A stretch of 28,329 bases of DNA from an uncultured Oscillospiraceae bacterium (GTDB lineage: Bacteria > Bacillota > Clostridia > Oscillospirales > Acutalibacteraceae). Under the pieces are notes generated by a model. The model did not search any database, was not told the DNA's origin, and saw only the letters and a list, made by a program, of their open reading frames with translations. The number at the start of each line of letters is the position of its first letter. Positions within the stretch are counted from its first letter, which is position 1. The stretch spans positions 1-28,329 of the forward strand of contig UQVI01000005.1 in assembly GCA_900544515.1 (NCBI GenBank), written 5' to 3'. The position numbers were made by a program, and so were the translations under genes. Positions 7,089 to 15,699 of the stretch are shown here, in pieces.

Positions 7089-10000
7089 TGAATAGATTTT
7101 CAGATTATTTTTCAAATTACATAGACGGCGATATTCTATCGCTTATCGGAAATGGTGAAATTTCTTCCTTTACTGTATCAAGGGAAAAAAGAATGCTCAC
7201 AATCGGTCTTTACCTTGACAGATTTATGAGCTTTTCCGAGCTTTCACGTGCTGAAAAGGCGATTGAAAAAGCGATGGATTTGCACAAGGCAGTTATCAAG
7301 CCTGTTTTCCCTAAGGCGGAATTTTCGCTTTCCGATATTGAAAGAATACTTGAATATGTTAAGCGTGATACTCCTGCGGCTAACGGTTTTTTTGACGGAG
7401 CTGAAGCAGAGCTTGAGGATAATATAATCACCATTTTTCTGAAAAAAGGCGGCAAAGAGGTTCTTGAATCACAGAAGGTTGATATTGCTGTTTCAAAATT
7501 GCTTTTAAGCCTGTTCAATGTTGATTATGATATCAGCTTTATGGAGGTTCAAGCATTTGATATTGAGAAAGCAGTTAAAGAGGCTGTTGAGAAAAAGCAC
7601 CACGAGGAAGAGCTGCTGAAAGAGGAGGCTCAGAAAAATATTGTCCACGAGCAGTGGGGTGAGTTACCGCTTTATAAGGATACTGTAAAAAATATTTTTG
7701 GTAAAAATCTTCGTGAGGCACCGACACCGATTAAGGAAATTTCTACGGATGATGGCTATATTACCGTATGGGGTGATGTAATCAAAACGGAGGTCAGAGA
7801 TACCAAGCGCGGTACAAACAGAATCTTTAATTTTGATATTACGGATTATACCTCATCAATTACTGTTAAGATGTTTGAGGACAAGCATATTATAGATCCC
7901 CTGATTGAAAAGCTCGGTCAGTGCGGTACGGTTGTTATCAACGGTGCATATCAGTTTGATACATTTTCAAATCAGTATGTGCTGCGTCCGTTTTCCATTT
8001 CAAGTGTAGTTAAGATTGAAAAGATGGATGACGCAGAGGAAAAAAGAGTTGAACTTCATCTGCATACCTCCTTGTCTGAGATGGATGGTATTACAGCACC
8101 TAAGGCACTTATTAACCGTGCAATCAAATGGGGGCACAAGGCCATTGCAGTTACCGATCACGGTGTTGTACAGGCGCTGCCTGAGGCTTATAATACTGCT
8201 AAAGGTAAGATTAAGCTGATTTTAGGTATGGAGGGATATTTGGTTGATGATGAAAAATATCCGGATTTTATGAACCTAAAGCTTAAGCAGTTTAAAAGAC
8301 ATCATATCATTTTGCTTGTGAAAGAGGATACCTCCCTTGACGAGTCGATTCCTAAGGATGAGCGTAAGTATGGCAGAAAAAATCTGTATGAGCTGATTTC
8401 CGCATCTAATATAAAAACATATAAATCACGTCCGCTGATTCCAAAAAGTATGCTTGCTCAAAAGCGTGACGGACTTATTATCGGCTCTGCCTGTGAGCAG
8501 GGCGAGCTTTATCAGGCAATTTTAAATAAAGAGCCTGAGGAGAAAATTGAAGAAATTGCCTCTTTCTATGATTATCTTGAAATTCAGCCGAACGGCAACA
8601 ATGCATTTATGCTGAGATCCACAAGAGATATTCACGAGAATATTAATACGGAAGAGGATTTAATAAATATAAATAAAAAGATTATTGCTCTTGCCGATAA
8701 GCTCGGTAAGCTTGTTGTGGCAACAGGTGACGTGCATTTCCTCGATGAAAAGGACGCACGCTTCAGAGCAATTATTATGGCATCAAAGGGCTTTGATGAT
8801 GCGGACAATCAGGCTCCGCTCTACTTTAAAACAACAGATGAAATGCTTGCGGACTTTGCTTGGGCAGGTGACAGGGCAAAGGAATTTGTAATTGACAATC
8901 CAAACAAGATTGCCGATTCCGTAATGGATAACATTCCGCCGATTCCGCCCGGTACCTTCCAGCCCCATATTGACGGCGCGAATGAAGAGCTTACGGAAAA
9001 ATGCTGGTCAATGGCGAAAGAGCTTTACGGTGATCCTGTTCCGCAGTATGTTGCTGACAGACTTCAAAGAGAGCTTGATTCCATTATCGGTCACGGTTTT
9101 GGTGTGCTGTATGTTATTGCAAAACGTCTTGTTGAGGAGAGTGAGAGAAATGGTTATCTTGTCGGTTCAAGAGGCTCAGTAGGTTCTTCACTGGCTGCAC
9201 ATATGGGCGGTATATCTGAGGTTAATCCTCTTGCTCCTCATTACTATTGTAAAAAATGTAAGCACAGTGAATTCTTCCTTCACGGTGAATATGGTTCAGG
9301 CTTCGACCTTCCTGCAAAAGATTGTCCGAACTGCGGTATTCCGATGAAAAAGGACGGACACGAAATTCCGTTTGAAACCTTCTTGGGCTTTGACGGTGAT
9401 AAAGAGCCTGATATCGACCTAAATTTCTCAGGTGAGTATCAGTCACGTTCACACAGATACACAGAAGAACTGTTCGGTAAGGAATACGTGTTCAAAGCAG
9501 GAACAATGGCAACCGTTGCGGATAAGACTGCATACGGTTATGTTATGAAATATCTTGATGAACGCGGACTTGTTTCCACTACGCCGAGAGCTGAAATTGA
9601 CAGGCTGACTGTCGGCTGCACAGGTATCAAGCGTACCACAGGTCAGCATCCGGGTGGTATGGTTGTTGTGCCGGATAAATATACTGTTGAGGATTTTACA
9701 CCGATTCAGTATCCGTCAAATGATGAGAAGAAGGGTACATACACAACCCACTTTGACTTTAAAAATTCACTTCACGATACACTCCTTAAACTGGACGAGC
9801 TTGGACACGATAATCCAACCTTATATAAGTATCTTGAGGATTCAACAGGTATTCCTGTAATGGACGTTGATTTGTCCGACCCTAAGCTTTATCAGCTTAT
9901 CACATCAACGGAGCCGATCGGTGTTTCACCGGATGATATTGACTGCCAGACAGGAACACTGGCAATCCCTGAAATGGGTACGCCGTTTGTTATCGGTATG

Positions 10001-10885
10001 CTTCTTGAAGCACAGCCTAAAACCTTTGCCGACCTTTTACAGATTTCAGGACTGTCACACGGTACAGACGTATGGCTCGGTAATGCCCGTGACCTGATTC
10101 AGGATGGAGTTTGTACAATTTCTGAGGTTATCGGCTGCCGTGATGATATTATGACACATCTAATTCACGTGGCTGAGGCTTACGAAAAGAGAACAGGTAA
10201 GGAATCACCGCTTTCAAAAAAGGACTGCTTTAAAATTATGGAGTATACCCGTAAGGGTAAAGCGCCTAAAGAGCTTCCGCCTTACGAGGAAGCAATGAAA
10301 ACAATCGGCGTTGAGCAGTGGTATATTGATTCCTGCTATAAGATAAAATACATGTTCCCTAAGGCACACGCTGCTGCATATGTTATTGCGGCACTCCGCC
10401 TTGCGTGGTATAAGATTTATTATCCGATTCATTTTTATTCTGCTTATTTCACAGTTCGCGGCGGTGCAATTGATGCCGTTGCTGCTGTTGAGGGTAAGGC
10501 TGCTGTAAAAAAGAAGATGGAGGAAATCAAACTGAAAGGCAATGACAAAACTGCTAAGGATGAAAGTACATACATTGTTTTGCAGATTGTTATTGAAATG
10601 CTTGCAAGAGGAATAGAGTTCCTACCTGTTGATATTTACAAATCAGATGCAAGAATTTATCGGATTGAGGACGGAAAAATCAGGCTTCCGTTCGGTGCAA
10701 TTGACGGTATTGGTGAAAATGCGGCCATTGCACTTGCCAATGCAAAAAATGACGGAAACGGTGAATTTATGAGCTATGATGATCTTATGGCTCGTGCAGG
10801 TATAGGCAAGAGTGTTGTGGATTCCTTAAAGGAAGCAGGCGCACTGGGCGATATGCCGGAGTCTAACCAGATATCATTGTTTTAA
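7088..10885 (+). CDS. polC: DNA polymerase III PolC-type alpha subunit lacking the 3'-5' exonuclease domain
   Basis: Replicative DNA polymerase of low-GC Gram-positives. In order it has the PolC N-terminal domain, an OB fold (about 225-315), the PHP domain, thumb/palm/fingers, and a C terminus ending NQISLF that resembles the beta-clamp-binding QLSLF motif. The zinc ribbon cysteines are C721, C724, C746 and C749. The catalytic aspartates are D775 and D777 in EPDIDLNFSGE, and TTGQHPGG is present. The product has 1265 residues; from memory Bacillus subtilis PolC has about 1437. The missing part is the DnaQ-like exonuclease normally inserted in PHP: here MEGYLVDD (about 381-388) runs almost directly into FKRHHI (402). 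Nine PHP metal ligands appear intact: H324, H326, D333, H358, E382, H405 or H406, C469, D548, H550. The frame is open throughout, so this looks native, not a frameshift. Confidence 0.96.
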   Translation: MNRFSDYFSNYIDGDILSLIGNGEISSFTVSREKRMLTIGLYLDRFMSFSELSRAEKAIEKAMDLHKAVIKPVFPKAEFSLSDIERILEYVKRDTPAANGFFDGAEAELEDNIITIFLKKGGKEVLESQKVDIAVSKLLLSLFNVDYDISFMEVQAFDIEKAVKEAVEKKHHEEELLKEEAQKNIVHEQWGELPLYKDTVKNIFGKNLREAPTPIKEISTDDGYITVWGDVIKTEVRDTKRGTNRIFNFDITDYTSSITVKMFEDKHIIDPLIEKLGQCGTVVINGAYQFDTFSNQYVLRPFSISSVVKIEKMDDAEEKRVELHLHTSLSEMDGITAPKALINRAIKWGHKAIAVTDHGVVQALPEAYNTAKGKIKLILGMEGYLVDDEKYPDFMNLKLKQFKRHHIILLVKEDTSLDESIPKDERKYGRKNLYELISASNIKTYKSRPLIPKSMLAQKRDGLIIGSACEQGELYQAILNKEPEEKIEEIASFYDYLEIQPNGNNAFMLRSTRDIHENINTEEDLININKKIIALADKLGKLVVATGDVHFLDEKDARFRAIIMASKGFDDADNQAPLYFKTTDEMLADFAWAGDRAKEFVIDNPNKIADSVMDNIPPIPPGTFQPHIDGANEELTEKCWSMAKELYGDPVPQYVADRLQRELDSIIGHGFGVLYVIAKRLVEESERNGYLVGSRGSVGSSLAAHMGGISEVNPLAPHYYCKKCKHSEFFLHGEYGSGFDLPAKDCPNCGIPMKKDGHEIPFETFLGFDGDKEPDIDLNFSGEYQSRSHRYTEELFGKEYVFKAGTMATVADKTAYGYVMKYLDERGLVSTTPRAEIDRLTVGCTGIKRTTGQHPGGMVVVPDKYTVEDFTPIQYPSNDEKKGTYTTHFDFKNSLHDTLLKLDELGHDNPTLYKYLEDSTGIPVMDVDLSDPKLYQLITSTEPIGVSPDDIDCQTGTLAIPEMGTPFVIGMLLEAQPKTFADLLQISGLSHGTDVWLGNARDLIQDGVCTISEVIGCRDDIMTHLIHVAEAYEKRTGKESPLSKKDCFKIMEYTRKGKAPKELPPYEEAMKTIGVEQWYIDSCYKIKYMFPKAHAAAYVIAALRLAWYKIYYPIHFYSAYFTVRGGAIDAVAAVEGKAAVKKKMEEIKLKGNDKTAKDESTYIVLQIVIEMLARGIEFLPVDIYKSDARIYRIEDGKIRLPFGAIDGIGENAAIALANAKNDGNGEFMSYDDLMARAGIGKSVVDSLKEAGALGDMPESNQISLF

Positions 10886-10916
10886 GTGTAGAACGAACAA
10901 TAATTTAGCATAAGAC

Positions 10917-10945
10917 TTGACATCGATATGTTAACGTGTTAACAT
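10917..10945 (+). promoter_or_regulatory. Candidate sigma-A promoter of the histidine operon
   Basis: A perfect -35 TTGACA (10917-10922) is followed after 17 bases by TAACAT (10940-10945, four of six matches to TATAAT). It is the only convincing promoter in the 117-base gap between polC and the first his gene, and it overlaps the inverted repeat at 10926-10947. A second -10-like TATACT at 10959-10964 lacks a matching -35. The ribosome binding site AAGGAG of the his gene is at 10991-10996. Confidence 0.7.
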
Positions 10946-10947
10946 AT
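10926..10947. promoter_or_regulatory. Perfect 10-bp inverted repeat, candidate his operator
   Basis: ATATGTTAAC (10926-10935) and GTTAACATAT (10938-10947) are exact reverse complements separated by two bases. The site fills the promoter spacer and covers the -10 box, the ideal place for a repressor. A two-base loop is too tight for an RNA hairpin, so a dimeric DNA-binding protein is the simpler reading. Gram-positive his operons have been proposed to be controlled by HisR, a TrpR-superfamily repressor; I cannot check from here whether this site matches its motif. Confidence 0.65.
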
Positions 10948-11002
10948 TAGCACTCTACTATACTAAAGTAAAATTTATTATATGGCCGTCAAGGAGAAAT
11001 AG

Positions 11003-12616
11003 ATGAAAAGATATTCAAAATTAACGCCTCAGGGCAGCAGGGATTTGCTTTTTGAGGAATGTGACGACAGAAGAAGAGTTGAAACGATTCTTTCTGATTT
11101 ATTTAAAGAGAATAAGTACCGCAAGGTTATGACACCGACGATTGAATTTTTTGATGTATTCAATCGTGATAATCTCGGCATTGAAGCTGAGGAGATGTAT
11201 AAGCTGTCAGACAATCAGGGAAGAACGACTGTTCTTCGCCCTGATAATACTGCACCGATTGCACGTCTTGTTGCTACAAGACTTTCCGATGAGGATTTTC
11301 CTGTAAGATTGTATTATAATCAGAATGTATATGTCCGTAATAAGCAGCTTGCCGGCAGAACCGATGAGATTGAGCAAAGCGGTATCGAGTTTATAGGCGA
11401 CGGCAGTATGGATGCGGATATTGAGGTTATTTCAATGGCCTATGAGGCACTGAAAAGAAATGATGTTCATTCCTTTAAGCTTGAGCTTTGCCACGCAGGA
11501 TTCTTCAATGCAATACTGGATAAGATGAATTTGTCACCGTCTCAGAAGGCTGATATATGCAGTTATATTGAGGGTAAGAATTATTCTGCTCTCGGTGACT
11601 TGCTTGATAGAATCGGCAGCAGCACAGAGTCTGAAGTTATTAAAAAGCTGCCAAGACTTTTTGGCGATGTAAATGTAATCAATGAGGCTAAGGCACTCTA
11701 TGATGATGCCGATGCCAACAAAGCACTTGATTACCTTAAAGATGTTTATGAAAAGCTGTGTGCTCTCGGCTTTAAAGATAATATACTGATTGACCTCAGC
11801 CTTGTGAACAGGAGCAGCTATTACACCGGTGTTATATTCAGAGGTTATGCACAGGGCAGCGGTGTGACGATTCTTTCAGGAGGACGTTATGATAATCTGA
11901 TTGGCGAGTTTGGTTTGGATGCACCTGCTATCGGATTTGGTGTGAATGTTAATGCGCTTTGCGATGTTATGCGTGAGGAAATTAATATTTCCAGACCTCT
12001 GAGAATTGCGCTTACCAAAGGCAGACTTGAAAAGAATTCTGTTGCCTTGTTTAAAACTATGGGACTTGATACCTCTGAGCTTGAAAATAAGGGCAGACGA
12101 CTGATACTCCCTGTTGGTGATTATGAGGCTGTGCTTTCCAAAGCACCTGATGTTATTACATACGTTGAGCACGGTGTGTGCGATATCGGCGTTGTCGGCA
12201 AGGATACGATTGTTGAGCACGGAAATTCGTTTTATGAGGTAATTGACCTGAATATCGGTAAATGCCGTTTTGCACTTGCCTGTCCTAAGGGTACTGATTT
12301 CTTTTCAGGCTATAAGAGAAAGGTTGTTGCGAGCAAGTACCCTAAGGTTGCTAAGGAATATTTCAAATCAAAGGGTATGGATGTTGATATCATCAAGATT
12401 GAGGGCAGTGTGGAGCTTGCTCCTCTGCTTGGTCTTGCCGACGGTATTGTGGATATTGTTGAAACAGGCTCAACCCTGAAGGAAAACGGACTTGAGGTAG
12501 TCGATGAAATTATGCCTATTTCAGCAAGAGTCATTGTCAATATGGCATCTATGAAATTAAGAAAAGATGAAATTGAAGGCTTTCTGCAGGATCTGGAATT
12601 AGCATCGAAGGTATGA
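11003..12616 (+). CDS. hisZG: HisZ-HisG fusion: ATP phosphoribosyltransferase regulatory plus catalytic subunits
   Basis: First step of histidine synthesis, joining ATP and PRPP. The 537-residue product contains both parts normally made as two proteins. Residues 1 to about 325 are HisZ, a histidyl-tRNA-synthetase-like domain without the anticodon-binding part (TPQGSRDLLFEE, LRPDNTAPIAR, YYTGVIFRGYAQGSG, SGGRYDNLIGEFG). Residues about 332-537 are a short-form HisG (PLRIALTKGRL, the phosphoribosyl-binding VELAPLLGLADGIVD, then IVETGSTLKENGL). Short HisG needs HisZ for activity and histidine feedback, so fusion fixes the stoichiometry. There is no stop or frameshift at the joint, and the linker is only a few residues. 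Start ATG follows AAGGAGA at 10991. Expected product regulation is feedback by histidine, plus the operator upstream. Confidence 0.94.
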   Translation: MKRYSKLTPQGSRDLLFEECDDRRRVETILSDLFKENKYRKVMTPTIEFFDVFNRDNLGIEAEEMYKLSDNQGRTTVLRPDNTAPIARLVATRLSDEDFPVRLYYNQNVYVRNKQLAGRTDEIEQSGIEFIGDGSMDADIEVISMAYEALKRNDVHSFKLELCHAGFFNAILDKMNLSPSQKADICSYIEGKNYSALGDLLDRIGSSTESEVIKKLPRLFGDVNVINEAKALYDDADANKALDYLKDVYEKLCALGFKDNILIDLSLVNRSSYYTGVIFRGYAQGSGVTILSGGRYDNLIGEFGLDAPAIGFGVNVNALCDVMREEINISRPLRIALTKGRLEKNSVALFKTMGLDTSELENKGRRLILPVGDYEAVLSKAPDVITYVEHGVCDIGVVGKDTIVEHGNSFYEVIDLNIGKCRFALACPKGTDFFSGYKRKVVASKYPKVAKEYFKSKGMDVDIIKIEGSVELAPLLGLADGIVDIVETGSTLKENGLEVVDEIMPISARVIVNMASMKLRKDEIEGFLQDLELASKV

Positions 12617-12646
12617 TATCACTCTTGTTTTATTGGAGGTTGGAAT

Positions 12647-13930
12647 ATGAAAATAACAAAAGCAAACGGAAAAGCAGAATATGCTTTAATTGAAAATCTG
12701 AAAAAACGTGCCGGTGAAACAGATGAAAAAATCACCCGGATTGTAACGAATATCATCAACTCTGTTAAAGAACAGGGTGATACTGCCGTAAGGGAATTTA
12801 CGGTACGTTTTGACGGCTCTGTGCCAAAGAAAACCGTTATCGAAAAGGATGAACTGCAGAGCTATCTTGATATGGTTGATGATGAGTTTAAATCAGCAAT
12901 CATTAATGCTAAGAATAATATTTACGATTTTCATAGCCGACAGGCACAGCAGTCCTGGTTAACAACACAGGAAAACGGTGTTATTATGGGTCAGCGTGTT
13001 CGTGGACTGAAAAGGGTCGGTATTTATGTACCGGGCGGTACGGCTGCTTATCCGTCCTCTGTGCTTATGAATGCAGTTCCTGCTAAAATTGCAGGTGTTG
13101 AAGAAATTATTATGGTTACGCCTCCCGGTAAGGACGGCAGCCCTAATCCGGATATTATGGCTGCTGCCGCTGTGGCAGGTGTGGATAAGGTATTCCTTGT
13201 TGGCGGTGCACAGGCTGTTGCCGCACTTGCTTACGGTACTGAAAAAATACCGAAGGTTGATAAGATTGTGGGACCTGGCAATATTTTTGTTGCTACTGCC
13301 AAAAAGCTTCTTTACGGTGTAGTGGATATTGATATGGTTGCAGGTCCTTCTGAAATACTTATTGTTGCGGATAAGACTGCAAAGCCTGCTTTTCTCGCAG
13401 CTGATTTAATGAGTCAGGCTGAACACGATAAGCTTGCCTCTGCCATTCTCCTTACCACATCATCTGATATTGCAAAGGCAACTGCACGTGAAATTGACAA
13501 GCAGATTAAGCACCTTGCAAGACAGGAAATTATTGAGGCTTCCTTGAACGATTTCGGTGAAATTATTGTGTGCGAAAACCTTGATCAGGCAATTGAGTTT
13601 GCAAACGAGCTTGCACCTGAGCACCTTGAGATGTGTGTTGAAGAGCCGCTTAAGTATATAGGTAAGATTGACAATGCAGGCTCTGTATTTCTCGGTAATT
13701 TTTCACCTGAGCCTCTCGGTGATTATTATGCAGGACCTAACCACGTTCTGCCGACAAGCGGTACAGCGAGATTTTTCTCACCGCTTTCTGTTGACAGCTT
13801 TATTAAGAAAAGCTCCTTTATTTATTACACTGAGGAGGAGCTCAAAAAGGCTAAGGACGATATTGTTAAGCTGGCTGATACAGAGGGTCTGACTGCTCAC
13901 GCGAATTCAATCAAGGTCAGATTTGAATGA
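12647..13930 (+). CDS. hisD: Histidinol dehydrogenase
   Basis: Catalyses the last two oxidations, histidinol to histidine, with NAD and a zinc ion. The 427-residue product has the expected length and the family signature running through DKIVGPGNIFVATAKKLLYG and DIDMVAGPSEILIVAD, as well as the active-site ELAPEHLEM segment and GPNHVLPTSGTARF. GGAGG at 12635-12639 precedes the ATG. It follows the fusion gene by 30 bases. Its stop overlaps the ATG of the next gene by four bases (ATGA), so the unusual hydrolase downstream is firmly tied to the his operon. Confidence 0.97.
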   Translation: MKITKANGKAEYALIENLKKRAGETDEKITRIVTNIINSVKEQGDTAVREFTVRFDGSVPKKTVIEKDELQSYLDMVDDEFKSAIINAKNNIYDFHSRQAQQSWLTTQENGVIMGQRVRGLKRVGIYVPGGTAAYPSSVLMNAVPAKIAGVEEIIMVTPPGKDGSPNPDIMAAAAVAGVDKVFLVGGAQAVAALAYGTEKIPKVDKIVGPGNIFVATAKKLLYGVVDIDMVAGPSEILIVADKTAKPAFLAADLMSQAEHDKLASAILLTTSSDIAKATAREIDKQIKHLARQEIIEASLNDFGEIIVCENLDQAIEFANELAPEHLEMCVEEPLKYIGKIDNAGSVFLGNFSPEPLGDYYAGPNHVLPTSGTARFFSPLSVDSFIKKSSFIYYTEEELKKAKDDIVKLADTEGLTAHANSIKVRFE

Positions 13931-14838
13931 GTAATAAACGAAATAAAAAGAAAACGCCTGTTCCTGTAATCATTGTTTTGCTTCTGATTATAATTCCGTC
14001 GGTTCTGTCTGCTGTTAACAGTCAGAATCATAGTGATAAGCCCGTAAATCAGATTAAGATGAACGGGGAAAATATTGTAGTTCATTATCTTGATGTGGGG
14101 CAGGGTGACAGTGAGTTTATTGAACTGCCAAATGGTGAATGTATGCTCATTGACGCAGGAACGGCTGAATATTCACAGACAATCATTGACGATATAGAAG
14201 CGTATGGTTATTCCGAGCTTGATTACGTTGTTGCCACTCACCCTCACGCTGACCATATAGGCGGTATGCGTGAGGTAATAGAAAGCTTTGATGTCGGTGA
14301 AATCTATATGCCCAAAGCATCAACAGATACCAAGACATTTGAAAATTTGCTCAGTACCATTTCAGAGAAGGGACTTTCCATAAATACGGCTAAGGCAGAT
14401 ACCGAGATCTATTCGGACAGTGAGCTTAAAATAGAATTTCTTGCACCTGTTAATAGCTCCTATAAAGACTTGAATAATTGTTCTGCTGTTGTTAAAATAA
14501 GCTATGGCAGTAATTCCTTTTTGTTTACTGGTGATGCGGAGGAGCTTTCTGAAAGTGAAATGCTTGAAAAGGATTATGAATCCCTTTCCTGTGATGTGCT
14601 GAAAGCAGGGCATCATGGCTCAGATTCCTCATCAAGTGCCGATTTCTTAGATGCAGTTCATCCAAAATATGCTGTGATTTCCTGCGGTGCAGGCAATTCC
14701 TACGGTCATCCGCACAGTGAAACGGTTGAGCGTTTTGAATCTGCAGGTGTTCAGATTTATCGCACGGATGAAAACGGAACGATTACCATTGCCTGTGACG
14801 GAAATAACGGCTTTGATATTCAATGCGAGGTTGAATAA
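13927..14838 (+). CDS. ComEC-like metallo-beta-lactamase-fold hydrolase, membrane-anchored or secreted
   Basis: The 303-residue product starts with a basic stretch and a hydrophobic helix (about residues 12-30), acting as a signal peptide or anchor, so the enzyme is outside the membrane. The rest is the stand-alone form of the hydrolase domain found at the C terminus of the DNA-uptake protein ComEC: HYLDVGQGDSEFIEL, metal ligands THPHADHIGG (H105, H107, D109, H110), TGD (D203), GHHGS (H229, H230) and YGHPHSE (H261, H263). The ComEC transmembrane channel is absent. Relatives are thought to act on nucleic acid or phosphodiesters, but the substrate here is unknown. It overlaps hisD by four bases and adjoins a DUF3006 gene, its usual partner. 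Confidence 0.88.
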   Translation: MSNKRNKKKTPVPVIIVLLLIIIPSVLSAVNSQNHSDKPVNQIKMNGENIVVHYLDVGQGDSEFIELPNGECMLIDAGTAEYSQTIIDDIEAYGYSELDYVVATHPHADHIGGMREVIESFDVGEIYMPKASTDTKTFENLLSTISEKGLSINTAKADTEIYSDSELKIEFLAPVNSSYKDLNNCSAVVKISYGSNSFLFTGDAEELSESEMLEKDYESLSCDVLKAGHHGSDSSSSADFLDAVHPKYAVISCGAGNSYGHPHSETVERFESAGVQIYRTDENGTITIACDGNNGFDIQCEVE

Positions 14839-15039
14839 ATGAAGTGGATAATTGACAGAATTGAAAATAATATTGCCGTTTGCGAGCTTGAAAACGGTGA
14901 GATGCTTGATGTAAAAATATCTGCTCTTCCAAAAGGAATTAAAGAGGGCGATGTAATCACTCTTTCTGTTGACAAAATAGAAACAAATGAAAGAAAAGAA
15001 AGAATAGATAAGCTGATGAACAGCTTGTTTAAGCAATAA
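14839..15039 (+). CDS. DUF3006-family small protein
   Basis: A 66-residue soluble protein starting WIIDRIENNIAVCELENGEML and continuing with LPKGIKEGDVITLS, the pattern of the DUF3006 family: a small beta-strand domain of unknown function. DUF3006 genes are often next to, or fused with, ComEC-like hydrolases, as here, where the ATG directly follows the TAA of the hydrolase gene. GAGG at 14827-14830 serves as ribosome binding site. No signal peptide is visible, so it is probably cytoplasmic although its partner seems exported. The following 81 bases before hisB contain no convincing promoter or terminator. Confidence 0.82.
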   Translation: MKWIIDRIENNIAVCELENGEMLDVKISALPKGIKEGDVITLSVDKIETNERKERIDKLMNSLFKQ

Positions 15040-15120
15040 AGAGTAAGGGCAAATAGGACAATTTAAACCAAAGTTCGGATTATTCTTTATTGCAAAAGAT
15101 TAATATTAAGAGGTAGTAGT

Positions 15121-15699
15121 ATGAGAACTGCTGTAATTGAAAGAAATACGAAAGAAACGCAGATTTGTGTGGAGCTTGATCTGGACGGCGGAGCTGTTGA
15201 AATTTCAACAGGTATCGGCTTTTTTGACCATATGCTTACCGCTTTCGGTGTTCACGGCGGCTTTGGCTTAAAGGTTAAGGTGACAGGTGATTTGGAGGTT
15301 GATACGCACCATACGGTTGAGGATACAGGCATTGCACTGGGTATGGCATTTAAAAAAGCACTTGGTGATATGAGCGGTATCGTGCGCTACGGCTCCTTTT
15401 CAATCCCTATGGACGAGGCGCTTGCCAATTGTGTGCTTGATATTTCAAACAGACCTTTCCTTGTATTCAAAGCTTCCTTTGAGCAGGAGCTTTGCGGTGA
15501 TTATGAAACCTGTGTTACTGAGGAATTTTTCAGAGCCTTTGCAATGAATGCCTGCATCACACTTCATATCAGCGTACCATACGGTGCAAATGCACATCAT
15601 GAGATTGAGGCAATATTCAAGGCTGCTGCTCACGCAATGAAAATTGCCACACGTAAAAATCAGGACGGCTCAGTCCTTTCAACAAAAGGAGTTCTTTAA
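15121..15699 (+). CDS. hisB: Imidazoleglycerol-phosphate dehydratase
   Basis: Dehydrates imidazoleglycerol phosphate to imidazoleacetol phosphate, using two manganese ions. The 192-residue product is the single-function form, without the histidinol-phosphatase part of the enterobacterial HisB. Visible ligand motifs are GIGFFDHMLTAFGVHGGF, the DTHHTVEDTGIALG signature, and HISVPYGANAHHEIEAIFKA near the end. The ATG at 15121 follows an AAGAGGTAG ribosome binding site. Its stop codon shares a base with the hisA ATG. Confidence 0.97.
   Translation: MRTAVIERNTKETQICVELDLDGGAVEISTGIGFFDHMLTAFGVHGGFGLKVKVTGDLEVDTHHTVEDTGIALGMAFKKALGDMSGIVRYGSFSIPMDEALANCVLDISNRPFLVFKASFEQELCGDYETCVTEEFFRAFAMNACITLHISVPYGANAHHEIEAIFKAAAHAMKIATRKNQDGSVLSTKGVL

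Noticed and set aside
8222..8310. PolC exonuclease loss as a simple frameshift or stop
   Set aside because: The frame is continuous, both flanks align to PHP motifs, and the missing length equals one domain; an assembly deletion remains possible but would have to be in frame and exact.
10886..11002. T-box or other riboswitch before the his operon
   Set aside because: Only about 55 bases lie between the likely transcription start and the ATG, too short for a T-box, and no T-box sequence or terminator is visible.
15040..15120. Possible promoter or terminator between the DUF3006 gene and hisB
   Set aside because: No paired -35/-10 boxes or stable hairpin with a T-run could be found in these 81 bases.
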